NCBI GenBank assembly: GCA_009691105.1
Contig: SHVU01000003.1
Span: 1-64,000, forward strand
Length of the DNA: 64,000 nt
Direction: 5' to 3'
From: Rhodospirillales bacterium
GTDB lineage: Bacteria; Pseudomonadota; Alphaproteobacteria; Rhodospirillales; SHVU01
Shown here: one piece after another, positions 53,476 through 61,772 of the stretch
Numbering within the stretch: position 1 is the first letter of the stretch
Layout: each line of letters opens with the position of its first letter
Program-made: the position numbers and the translations under genes
Notes under the pieces: generated by a model
What the model saw: only the letters and a program-made list of their open reading frames with translations
Told to the model about the DNA's origin: nothing
The model's database searches: none

Positions 53476-54513
53476 TTATTCAGCCGGAACGGGAACGGCG
53501 CGGGACGCCATCTCAGCGGCCATGACCAGGGCAGAGATCAAGCTCGCCTCACTGGCGCGCCCCGTGCCGGCGATGTCGAAGGCCGTGCCGTGATCGGGCG
53601 ACGTGCGAACGAACGGAAGACCGAGCGTCACGTTCACGGCGCCGTCCATGTCGAGGGTCTTGATCGGGATCATGGCTTGATCGTGATACATGCAGATCGC
53701 GGCATCGTACGTGGCGCGGATCCGCGCGCTGAACATCGTGTCGGGTGGCAGCGGTCCGTAGGCATCGATCCCTTTGGCCCGCAGCGCCGCGATGGCCGGA
53801 GCGACGATCTCGATGTCTTCGGCGCCCATAGCCCCGCCTTCGCCGGCATGCGGATTGAGACCGGCGACCGCAAGCTTTGGTTTGGCGATCCCGAAATAAC
53901 GCTTCAGGCCGGCCTCGGCGACGGTTGCCGCGGTGACGATGGTTTCGACATCGAGACGGGCGATGGCGTCCTTCAGGCTCGTATGGATCGTTGCCGGAAT
54001 GACGCGGAGCGTCGGACAGGCCAGCATCATGGCGACGGGCTTGTCGGTTCCGGCGAGAGAGGCCAAGAACTCGGTGTGGCCGGGGAAGGGGAATCCCGCG
54101 CCGTAGAGGCTTTCCTTATGGATAGGATTGGTCACGACGGCGCCGGCACGACCGGACTTGGCCAGGCACACGGCGTTCTCGATCGAAGCGCGGATCGATC
54201 CGACATTGCGTGGATCGGGGCGGCCCGGTGTCGACACGCCAGCGAGCGGGCGGGCCAGAACCGGTAATCCTTTCGCGAACACCGCCTCGGCTTCATCCGG
54301 CCCGTCGATCACGCAGATCGGAACGTCCAGGCCCAGCTTGCGGGCCAAGGCTTCGAGCCGAGCCGGATCGTCGATGATGAAGAAGCAGGGCAGATTCGTT
54401 CGATGGCCGGCCCAGGCTTTCAAGGTGATATCGCCGCCAATTCCTGCCGGCTCGCCCATAGTCACGGCTAGCGGTGGAACGGCGCAGCTAGACCCGCGCC
54501 GTCGTGGCGTCAT
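53476..54513 (-). CDS. pdxA: 4-Hydroxythreonine-4-phosphate dehydrogenase
   Basis: A 345-residue PdxA of pyridoxal phosphate synthesis. Family blocks: PLAVTMGEPAGIGGDIT, VVTNPIHKESLYGAGFPFPGHTEFLA, the metal histidines in NPHAGEGGAMGAEDIEI and CMYHDQAMIPIKTL, then SPDHGTAFDIAGTGRA. I use ATG 54513, which overlaps the surA stop as ATGA; the frame extends far upstream inside surA with no similarity. Coupled with surA, as in many Proteobacteria. Confidence 0.95.
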   Translation of the reverse strand: MTPRRRGSSCAVPPLAVTMGEPAGIGGDITLKAWAGHRTNLPCFFIIDDPARLEALARKLGLDVPICVIDGPDEAEAVFAKGLPVLARPLAGVSTPGRPDPRNVGSIRASIENAVCLAKSGRAGAVVTNPIHKESLYGAGFPFPGHTEFLASLAGTDKPVAMMLACPTLRVIPATIHTSLKDAIARLDVETIVTAATVAEAGLKRYFGIAKPKLAVAGLNPHAGEGGAMGAEDIEIVAPAIAALRAKGIDAYGPLPPDTMFSARIRATYDAAICMYHDQAMIPIKTLDMDGAVNVTLGLPFVRTSPDHGTAFDIAGTGRASEASLISALVMAAEMASRAVPVPAE

Positions 54514-55841
54514 ATGCGGATATCCACTAAGGCGCCGCGTCGCAGTTCGCGAATAAAGCGTCGGGCCGCGGCTTCGAGGCGCTGGCCGCGGATCAAGCGT
54601 TCGACGGCGCGGCGGTCGACGCCGGAGACTTCCTCGGTGCGGTCGCAGACCATCACGACGGCGATGCCGCCCTCGATCGGCTGCGGCGCGCTGGCCTGGC
54701 CGACGTTCAAGCCGCTGATGATGTCGCGGATGCGCGGGCTGAGGTTGCCGACCTTGAGGTTGGTCATCGCGCCCGTGGTCGGCGATTTGACCTCCTTGGC
54801 CATGGCCTCGAGGTCCTGGCAACTGGCCGCAACCTCGGCGATCGTCCGGGCCAGGGTCGTCTGGCCTTCGATTTCTCTTGGCGACGCGTTGGCCGATACC
54901 GGAACGACCAACTGCTGCAAGCTGACCGTCGCTTCTTCGGCGCGGGCGATCGCCTGCTGCCGGCGCTCATGCAGAAGAAGGATGTAAAATCCCGATAGCG
55001 TTTCGACGGGATCGGAAATCTGATTCGGCTGGAGTTGCGCCAGCGCGGCGTCGATTTCGGCCCCCAGTTGACCCGAGGCCACCCAGCCAAGGTCGCCGCC
55101 CGTCGCGGCGGAACCGCTCTGCGAAAAGTTTCGCGCCAGCGAGCCGAAATTTCCGCCCGATCGCAGCTGCTGAACCAAGCGATCGGCGTTGGCCCGGGCC
55201 TCGGCAGCCTGTGCCGGTCCTTCGACCGGCAGGAAGATTTCCGAAAGGCGCGATTCCGGCTTGCTGCGGTTCGCTTCGATGCTGGCCACCGCCTCGTTGA
55301 CGTCCTCGTCGGTGATATCGATGGTGGGACCAGCCCGCCGCTGGACGACCTTGACCCACGACAAGTCCGCCTCGATGCGGGTCGTAACCACGCTGAGGCG
55401 AACGCCCATGGCGTTGATGGCGGATTCGAGGCCGCCGCTGGGCATGCGATTGATCGACTCGAGCCGAGCCGTCGCCTCGTCGATCTCGGCCTTGGTTACC
55501 TTGATCGATAGCCGCTTGGCTTCTTGGAGTTTCAGCTGGTCGTCGATCAGCACCCGCAGAACTTGCGGGGCCATCCGTTGGCGGACCTCGGCCCGATTTT
55601 CGAGCCCCGCCTCGAGAAGCATAAGGGTCGTGCGGCCCGACAGATCGAGCGCTGAAATAGCCTCGTCGTTGACGACGGCGGCGATGCGCAACGAATCCTG
55701 CGCCGAGACCGACCCGGTCCAAGCGACGGTGGCGACCAAGGCGCCATAGATCACACGTGAGAGAGAGCCCATTACGACCTTCATTCGGCTTTTTAGCGTT
55801 GCCGATATTGTAGGCATCGGACGGTTGTCTCGCAATTCCAT
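54510..55841 (-). CDS. surA: Periplasmic chaperone/prolyl isomerase SurA
   Basis: A 443-residue SurA-like protein. A signal peptide (VIYGALVATVAWTGSVSA, cleavage near AQDSLRI) precedes the helical chaperone domain (VVNDEAISALDLSGR to LRVLIDDQLKLQEAKRL). One parvulin domain with LSEIFLPVEG and GGDLGWVASGQLG follows, then a C-terminal part ending VMVCDRTEE. One PPIase domain rather than the two of E. coli. The ATG at 55841 has AAGG before it but gives a long N-region; ATG 55784 is an alternative. Escorts outer-membrane proteins including LptD. Confidence 0.88.
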   Translation of the reverse strand: MELRDNRPMPTISATLKSRMKVVMGSLSRVIYGALVATVAWTGSVSAQDSLRIAAVVNDEAISALDLSGRTTLMLLEAGLENRAEVRQRMAPQVLRVLIDDQLKLQEAKRLSIKVTKAEIDEATARLESINRMPSGGLESAINAMGVRLSVVTTRIEADLSWVKVVQRRAGPTIDITDEDVNEAVASIEANRSKPESRLSEIFLPVEGPAQAAEARANADRLVQQLRSGGNFGSLARNFSQSGSAATGGDLGWVASGQLGAEIDAALAQLQPNQISDPVETLSGFYILLLHERRQQAIARAEEATVSLQQLVVPVSANASPREIEGQTTLARTIAEVAASCQDLEAMAKEVKSPTTGAMTNLKVGNLSPRIRDIISGLNVGQASAPQPIEGGIAVVMVCDRTEEVSGVDRRAVERLIRGQRLEAAARRFIRELRRGALVDIRI

Positions 55842-55845
55842 CGCC

Positions 55846-57990
55846 TTATAGGACGCTGGTCTGGAAGTCGCCGAGCGTCTTGAAGGTGAAGCGTAGAAAG
55901 ATCGTATCCGCGGGTTGGATTTCGCGATCGGTGTAGAACGTTCGCGCCCCGATGATGGAGATGATGAAGCATTCGTCTTCGTAGGTCAGGTCGAGCGTCG
56001 CTGCCCGCATGCCGCCGGAGTCGTCATTCAGGTCGCGAATGGCGCTGGCCCGAAAGGCCCAATATCGGGTGAGCTGGGCCGCGACCGATGTTTGAGCTTC
56101 CTCGCGCGGCGCGAACCCGCTTTCCATTGGAAAGCCGAAGAACGCGTAGCCGATATCGACGCGCAGAACTGGCGGGCCGGCATGCATCCGAATTTCGTTC
56201 CGGCGGATCGCAAAGTTGTCCTTGTCCCACCGCGCCCGGTAAAGGAAGTCGAGATTGGGGTCCGGGGAGACGATGACCCGCCCGACGATATCGGAAAAAT
56301 TATCTTCCATACCCGTCCGTTGGGCGAACGTGTCGTCGGTCTTGGGTCGGAAGCTTTGGCCGATAAGGGCGGACGTTGATCCGCCGCCGTTGCCGATCGC
56401 CGCCCAACGCATCCCGTAGCCTAACCGCGGTCCGCCTTCGACCCGGTCTAGACCGGTGAAGCGGTTCGGGCGGAAGACATTGGTCTCGTCGAGTTCGAAA
56501 TCGAGGCTGTCCTCGTTAGGAATGGTGTCGGGATTTCCGCCGTAAGGACTGACGGCGACAAGGCCGATCGGTTCGACGACTTGGTAGAACGACCCGCCGT
56601 CTCGGACGAACGGTAAACGCCAGTCGAGGGAGGCTCCCGGGATCACGCGCCCATCGAATTCGTTGCTCGGCGTCTGCGAACTGGACCGGACGAGATCATC
56701 GGTTTGATAGGCCTCGCCGCGCAGGCCGACCGAAAATCTGAAGAGATCACCGATCGGGCCCTCGAAGGGAGCTCGCCAGCCGCCACGCATGGCGAGACGC
56801 CGCGTGTCGGTGCCTTCGGGCCGGGTCAGGGCTAGGACGCCGGCATCGAGTTCGGCCCGTCCGCCAAAACGATCGGGCTCGCCGACATGATTGTAATCGA
56901 CCATCGGTAAGACGTAAGGCGCCGTGCCGCTGGCGTTGGCGGCGCGCAAGCCTTGAAAGGCATAGGCGTTGGCAGCGACATAATTGCGTTGCCGGAAGCC
57001 CTCCGCGAAAGCGCGGGACGACAAGGTGCTCTTGGAGCCGAAACCGAAGCGGCGCATGTAAGTGTCGTCGGTGGCGCGTTCAGCGTCAAAGCCCCATCGC
57101 CAGGTATCGTCGATGTCGAAACGACCTTTGCCGAGAACGTGCCCGCGAATAGCGTCCGACGAATCATAGGCAAGGCTGGAAACGAGATCGATCCGGCCTG
57201 CTTCTAAACGGTCGCGATACTCGGTGGCGAGAACCGGGCCTTCTTCACTTGCGTACATGGGCCGGAACGTAATGTCGCGGCTGTCGTCGATAGCCCAGAA
57301 ATACGGAACCTCGAGTGTGGTGCCGAGTTGCGACGAGCTGCCGATGCTTGGTGCGAGAAATCCGCTCCGCCGCTTTACCGTCGGATCAGGGTGCGAGAAA
57401 TACGGCGTATAGGCGACCGGAATGCCGGCGATCTCGAGCCAGGCATCGGTGTATTCGATATTCTTTTGACGACCGTCATGGACGATCCGGACGGCCTTGA
57501 CCTGCCACAGGGGGGGACGCGTCGGGTTTTCTGGGCAGAGATCGCACGGTGAATAGACGGCTTGGCGCATATCGAGAAAGTCACCGTTGGTCCGCCGTCC
57601 ACCTGCCGCGGCAATCCGGGCGCCGTCGCTCAGCAGGAAGCGCAGTTCTTCGACAATGCCTTCGCGCATATCGCCACTGATTTCGATGTGGCTTGCGAAG
57701 AGGACTTCGCCGGTGGGCTCCAAGATCGAAACATTGCCCGATGCCGCAAGAATGTTCGTTCGCTGGTTGTAGGTCAGGCTGTCGGCAAGGAGCGTCCGGT
57801 CACCGTAAGTGGCCTCGACATTGCCGCGCGCCGTGACGACATCAAGCTCACGATCCTGCGTGAGCTCGTCGGCTGAAAAGAGAATGGGAAGCGCCTGCTG
57901 TGATGCCGGTGTCGGCGTTTGGGCAACTGCCGCGGCACTCATGACGAGGCCGACGATTAGACAAAGCGCAGTCTGGAGGAAGGCGGCCAT
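55846..57990 (-). CDS. lptD: LPS-assembly protein LptD
   Basis: A 714-residue outer-membrane protein. Signal peptide (LCLIVGLVMSAAAVAQ), a jellyroll OstA domain (about residues 35-130, LFSADELTQDRELDVVTARGNVEATYGD in outline), cysteines in YSPCDLCPENP that may form disulfides, and a 26-strand-like barrel to the end. It inserts LPS into the outer leaflet. It is four bases from surA on one side and three from lptG on the other, so this is one operon of LPS export. Confidence 0.93.
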   Translation of the reverse strand: MAAFLQTALCLIVGLVMSAAAVAQTPTPASQQALPILFSADELTQDRELDVVTARGNVEATYGDRTLLADSLTYNQRTNILAASGNVSILEPTGEVLFASHIEISGDMREGIVEELRFLLSDGARIAAAGGRRTNGDFLDMRQAVYSPCDLCPENPTRPPLWQVKAVRIVHDGRQKNIEYTDAWLEIAGIPVAYTPYFSHPDPTVKRRSGFLAPSIGSSSQLGTTLEVPYFWAIDDSRDITFRPMYASEEGPVLATEYRDRLEAGRIDLVSSLAYDSSDAIRGHVLGKGRFDIDDTWRWGFDAERATDDTYMRRFGFGSKSTLSSRAFAEGFRQRNYVAANAYAFQGLRAANASGTAPYVLPMVDYNHVGEPDRFGGRAELDAGVLALTRPEGTDTRRLAMRGGWRAPFEGPIGDLFRFSVGLRGEAYQTDDLVRSSSQTPSNEFDGRVIPGASLDWRLPFVRDGGSFYQVVEPIGLVAVSPYGGNPDTIPNEDSLDFELDETNVFRPNRFTGLDRVEGGPRLGYGMRWAAIGNGGGSTSALIGQSFRPKTDDTFAQRTGMEDNFSDIVGRVIVSPDPNLDFLYRARWDKDNFAIRRNEIRMHAGPPVLRVDIGYAFFGFPMESGFAPREEAQTSVAAQLTRYWAFRASAIRDLNDDSGGMRAATLDLTYEDECFIISIIGARTFYTDREIQPADTIFLRFTFKTLGDFQTSVL

Positions 57991-57993
57991 GGC

Positions 57994-59094
57994 TCAGCCG
58001 TCCTCGAGATGGAGCAGCATGGCGATCCCCAGCAATGTCGATACCACTGCGGGAGTCCAGGCTGCCAGCGTCACCGGAATGCTGTCGGACAATCCCAACG
58101 CGTAGACGATGTCGGAGAACAGATAGAAGAGAAAGGCGGTCATCAGGCCGAGTGCGACGACCGCGGTTGTTCCGCCGCGGCGGCTGTGGCGCAATGTAAA
58201 TGTCGCCGCCAATAACACCATGGCGCACATCAAGAGCGGCGATGCCAACAAGACGTGCCAATGCAAGCGGTGGCGCATCGCGGAGAAGCCTGCGTTCTCC
58301 AACGTTCGAATGAACGCGGGCAACGCCCAGAACGACATCGTTTCCGGCGGAGCGAAGCTCTCTTGGATCTTGGCCAGCGTGAGATCGGTCTCGAGCCAAT
58401 ACTTGGCCTCGAGGCGCGGCGGCTTGTCCGGCTGATACACGCGGACGGTCTCCAGGCGCCAAAAGCCATCTTGTAGGCGAGCTTTTTCCGCCCAGATCCG
58501 GCCGCTGAACTTGTCCTGATTTTCGGTTATCAGGATGTCGACGTCATGAAGTTCGAAGTCGATGCCTTGCGGGACGATGAAGGAGGCGTGGATGACGGAC
58601 TGGATGTTTCCGACCGATTGACGAAGCCAGAAGCCTGTATCGGATAGCGCAAAGACGTTGCCGTGTCCTTTGATCAGCGTCGTCTCAAGCCGCTCGTACT
58701 TGGAGAGAAGGGCCGCTGCCAATGGGCTGGCGATCGTGACCTTGACGACGCCGAGAAGAAAGGCGACCCCGAGAACCGGTAGCAGGAATTGCCACGCCGA
58801 CACCCCGGCGGCCCGCGTCACCACGAGTTCGTTCGTCCGGGTCAGACGCCAGAACACGAGCATGCCGCCGCACAGGGCCGCGAAGTGAAAGGACTGTTGG
58901 CCGATGTGCGGCAAACGCAAGAGCGCCATCTGAAAGATAAGCCCGACGCCGATCTCCGGGCGGCTCGCCGCCCGCCGCATCAATTCGACAATGTCGAACA
59001 TCACGATGACGGCGAGGAACAAGCAGAACAAAGTCGCGAAGCTCGCCAGAAAATGACGGCCGATGTACATCGACAAGGTTGGCGAGAGGCGCAT
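57994..59094 (-). CDS. lptG: LPS export ABC transporter permease LptG
   Basis: A 366-residue permease of the YjgP/YjgQ family. N-terminal LSMYIGRHFLASFATLFCLFLAVIVMFDIVELMRR gives the first helix, two more follow, then a periplasmic jellyroll, and three C-terminal helices. With LptF and LptB2 it extracts LPS from the inner membrane. The starting sequence and the end SLLGIAML-like are those of LptG. Ten bases after lptF. Confidence 0.92.
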   Translation of the reverse strand: MRLSPTLSMYIGRHFLASFATLFCLFLAVIVMFDIVELMRRAASRPEIGVGLIFQMALLRLPHIGQQSFHFAALCGGMLVFWRLTRTNELVVTRAAGVSAWQFLLPVLGVAFLLGVVKVTIASPLAAALLSKYERLETTLIKGHGNVFALSDTGFWLRQSVGNIQSVIHASFIVPQGIDFELHDVDILITENQDKFSGRIWAEKARLQDGFWRLETVRVYQPDKPPRLEAKYWLETDLTLAKIQESFAPPETMSFWALPAFIRTLENAGFSAMRHRLHWHVLLASPLLMCAMVLLAATFTLRHSRRGGTTAVVALGLMTAFLFYLFSDIVYALGLSDSIPVTLAAWTPAVVSTLLGIAMLLHLEDG

Positions 59095-59103
59095 TCCGGA
59101 CGC

Positions 59104-60237
59104 CTAGGCTCGGCCCAAACGCCCGGCGGCTAGACTTGGAAGCCGGCGGAGCCAAGCGGGCTGGAATAGGATGAGGAGTCCGATCAAAAAGGGCAGGGCT
59201 GCGTTCACGTAGAGGAGCGGCGTGAATTCGATCCGCTTCGCCGAGGCTGCCTCGATGCCAAGCTGGGCGACCTGAAAGAGAACGAACAGCGACGTTGCGG
59301 AAATCACCCGCCTGGTTTGCGTCCGCTGGCCCATGAAGCCCGAGACCATGCAGGCGACGCCGACCAACGCATAGCCCAGGGCGAGCGCTGGCGCGATCAT
59401 CCGGCGGTGGCGCTCGACGACGAACTTTCCATAGTCGAGAGGATTCCCGAGATCTTCGACCGTCAACCGCATGAGCTCGGATTGCGACAGTTCGCGGGGC
59501 TCGCGATTGCGCAGCGTGTCGGTGCGCTGGCGCGCGTCCAGATCAAAGGTGTAGCGATCGAAATAGAGGATCGACATGCGATTGGCGGCCTTGTCGATCT
59601 CCTGACGGTTGCCGTCGAACATGATGACCCGCTGGACATCGCCGACTTCGGTCATGGCGCCGCGCACCGCCATCAACGTCGAGACGCGTTGCGGATCGCG
59701 GGCATCGTCGATCAAGATCCCCTGCAACTCGCCATTCCGGCCGCGCTCGCGGACGTACACGGTGATCCCTTTCGAGATCACGTTGAACGTGCCTTCCTGG
59801 ATCAGAATTTGAGAATATTTGTACCGGATGTCCCACTGCAGCTCGCGGAACATCTGATAGGCCGTCGGCAGGATATGAAAGTTCAGCCAATAGCCGAGCC
59901 CCATGACGATGAGGGCTAACGTCAACGCCGGCTTGGCCATCGCGAATTGCCCAATGCCCGCGGACCGCATCACGATCAGCTCCCGATCGTTGGCGAGCTT
60001 GCTGTAGGTAAAAATCACCACGGCGAATAGCGAGACCGGGAGGATCAGTGCCAAAAAGCTCGGCAGCAGAAGGAGGGTCAGGTGAAGGAACTGGCCGGCG
60101 GTCAGGCCGCGGCTGACAATCAATTCAACGAAGCGGAGCGATTGGCTGAGCCAGATAATGGCGGTCAGCGCCAATGACACCAGCACCATGCCAACGACGA
60201 GCTGGCGCAGCACGTATCGCGTAATCTGGTCAAACAT
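59104..60237 (-). CDS. lptF: LPS export ABC transporter permease LptF
   Basis: A 377-residue permease with six helices and a periplasmic domain: FDQITRYVLRQLVVGMVLVSLALTAIIWLSQSLRFVEL opens it, and LLLPSFLALILPVSLFAVVIFTYSKLANDRELIVMRSAG (with the conserved ndREl segment) follows. It works with LptG. First gene of lptF-lptG-lptD-surA-pdxA-rsmA. The 98 bases upstream contain a terminator for the gene before and must also hold its promoter. Confidence 0.92.
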   Translation of the reverse strand: MFDQITRYVLRQLVVGMVLVSLALTAIIWLSQSLRFVELIVSRGLTAGQFLHLTLLLLPSFLALILPVSLFAVVIFTYSKLANDRELIVMRSAGIGQFAMAKPALTLALIVMGLGYWLNFHILPTAYQMFRELQWDIRYKYSQILIQEGTFNVISKGITVYVRERGRNGELQGILIDDARDPQRVSTLMAVRGAMTEVGDVQRVIMFDGNRQEIDKAANRMSILYFDRYTFDLDARQRTDTLRNREPRELSQSELMRLTVEDLGNPLDYGKFVVERHRRMIAPALALGYALVGVACMVSGFMGQRTQTRRVISATSLFVLFQVAQLGIEAASAKRIEFTPLLYVNAALPFLIGLLILFQPAWLRRLPSLAAGRLGRA

Positions 60238-60276
60238 CGCCCCACGCCTAAGTCTCGCAGCCCGCCAAAGTGTGGG

Positions 60277-60318
60277 AAAAACCCCCTCGAATCAAGGCTT
60301 GAAAGGCTTCTTTCGAGG
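60277..60318 (-). terminator. Rho-independent terminator after the FAD oxidase gene
   Basis: Read on the minus strand, CCTCGAA (complement of 60312-60318) and TTCGAGG (complement of 60285-60291) make a seven-pair stem, then GGG and five T (60277-60281). It lies 18 bases after the FAD-oxidase stop and before lptF, separating the two units. Confidence 0.55.
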
Positions 60319-60335
60319 AAATCCGCAAGTCGGGG

Positions 60336-61772
60336 CTAGATCACCTTGCCGGGGTTCATGATGCTCAGGGGATCGAAGGCCGTTTTGATCCGCCGCATCA
60401 GTTCGATCTCTATTTCCGACTTGTAATGGACCAGCTCGCCGCGTTTGAGGCGTCCAATCCCATGCTCGGCGCTAAACGTCCCGCCCATGGCAACCGCGAG
60501 GTCATGAACCATGCGGTTGAATTCGTCACAGCGGGCTAGGAATCTCTTCGGGTCGGCCCCCAGCGGCTGACTCAGATTGAAGTGAATATTGCCGTCACCA
60601 ACATGGCCGAATGCGACGACGCGGACCCCTGGTTCTGCCGCCTCAACAATCTCGCCGGCGCGGACCACGAAGGCCGCGACTTGAGATACCGGCACGGCGA
60701 CGTCGTGCTTGACGCTCGCGCCTTCGTGACGCTGCGCCTCGGGGATGGTTTCGCGGATGCGCCACAGGGCTTCCGATTGCGCGACGCTGGCCGCGACCAC
60801 GGCGTCGGTGGCGGTGCCGTCGCCGATCGCATCTGTGAGAAGACGTTCGAGGCCATCACGCAACGGATCGTTCTCACGCGGACTGGCGATTTCGATCAAC
60901 GCGTAAAAGGGATGCGCGGCGGCCAAGGGGTCCGATACGCCCGCAATGTGACGGATCGTGAATTCCAATCCGATCCGCGGCACCATTTCGAAGGCGACCA
61001 GGGCGTCGCCGAATAAATCGCGGGCCCGAGTGAAAATTTGCAGAATGCCTTCGGCACTGGGCGCAGCCACGAACGCCGTTTCCTGGGTCTTTGGCTTGGC
61101 GAATAACTTGAGAACGGCAGCCGTGATGATGCCGAGCGTTCCTTCGGCGCCGATGAAGATCTGCTTCAGATCGTATCCGGTGTTGTCTTTGCGCAGTCCG
61201 CGCAGTCCGCTCCACACTCGCCCGTCAGGCATCACCACCTCAAGCCCGAGCACGAGATCGCGAGCGTTTCCGAACCGCAGCACCTGGACGCCACCGGCGT
61301 TGGTCGAAAGATTGCCGCCGATCTGGCAGCTGCCTTCGGCGGCGAGGCTCAGTGGAAACAGGAATCCGGCTTCGTCGGCAATGCGTTGGATGTCAGCGAG
61401 AACGCACCCCGCTTCGACGGTGAGGGTATGGTTGGTGGCGTCGAGATCGCGAACGCGATTCAACCGCGACGTCGATAGAACGATGCCGCTGTCCGGCACG
61501 CCGCCGCCAAGGAGCCCAGTGTTGCCGCCTTGGGGAACGATCGGCAGACGCGCCGCCGCCGCCAACCGCACCACAGAGGCGACTTCTTCGGTCGTCCCCG
61601 GTCGTACGACCCCGGCCGCTTGACCACGCCATAAGCCTCGGGTCTCTACCAAGTACGGCGCCATGCCGGCGGCGTCGCCGATCCAGCCGGTTGGGCCGAC
61701 GACGGCGTGGATTGCATCGAGGACATCTTGGTTGGCGTTCACGGCGGAATAATGGGCCGCGGCCGCGCTCAC
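60336..61772 (-). CDS. FAD-linked oxidase, D-2-hydroxyacid dehydrogenase type
   Basis: A 478-residue member of the GlcD/D-lactate/D-2-hydroxyglutarate dehydrogenase family. The FAD-PCMH domain has VVRPGTTEEVASVVRLA, PIVPQGGNTGLLGGGVP and GNLSTNAGGVQVLRFGNARDLVLGLEVV in outline. The C-terminal domain has FGHVGDGNIHFN with metal histidines and SAEHGIGRLKRGEL, ending in DPLSIMNPGKVI. It oxidises a D-2-hydroxy acid and passes electrons to an acceptor. GTG 61772 overlaps the stop of the CysQ-Sua5 gene as TAGTG; a second GTG ten codons later is possible. Confidence 0.9.
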   Translation of the reverse strand: MSAAAAHYSAVNANQDVLDAIHAVVGPTGWIGDAAGMAPYLVETRGLWRGQAAGVVRPGTTEEVASVVRLAAAARLPIVPQGGNTGLLGGGVPDSGIVLSTSRLNRVRDLDATNHTLTVEAGCVLADIQRIADEAGFLFPLSLAAEGSCQIGGNLSTNAGGVQVLRFGNARDLVLGLEVVMPDGRVWSGLRGLRKDNTGYDLKQIFIGAEGTLGIITAAVLKLFAKPKTQETAFVAAPSAEGILQIFTRARDLFGDALVAFEMVPRIGLEFTIRHIAGVSDPLAAAHPFYALIEIASPRENDPLRDGLERLLTDAIGDGTATDAVVAASVAQSEALWRIRETIPEAQRHEGASVKHDVAVPVSQVAAFVVRAGEIVEAAEPGVRVVAFGHVGDGNIHFNLSQPLGADPKRFLARCDEFNRMVHDLAVAMGGTFSAEHGIGRLKRGELVHYKSEIEIELMRRIKTAFDPLSIMNPGKVI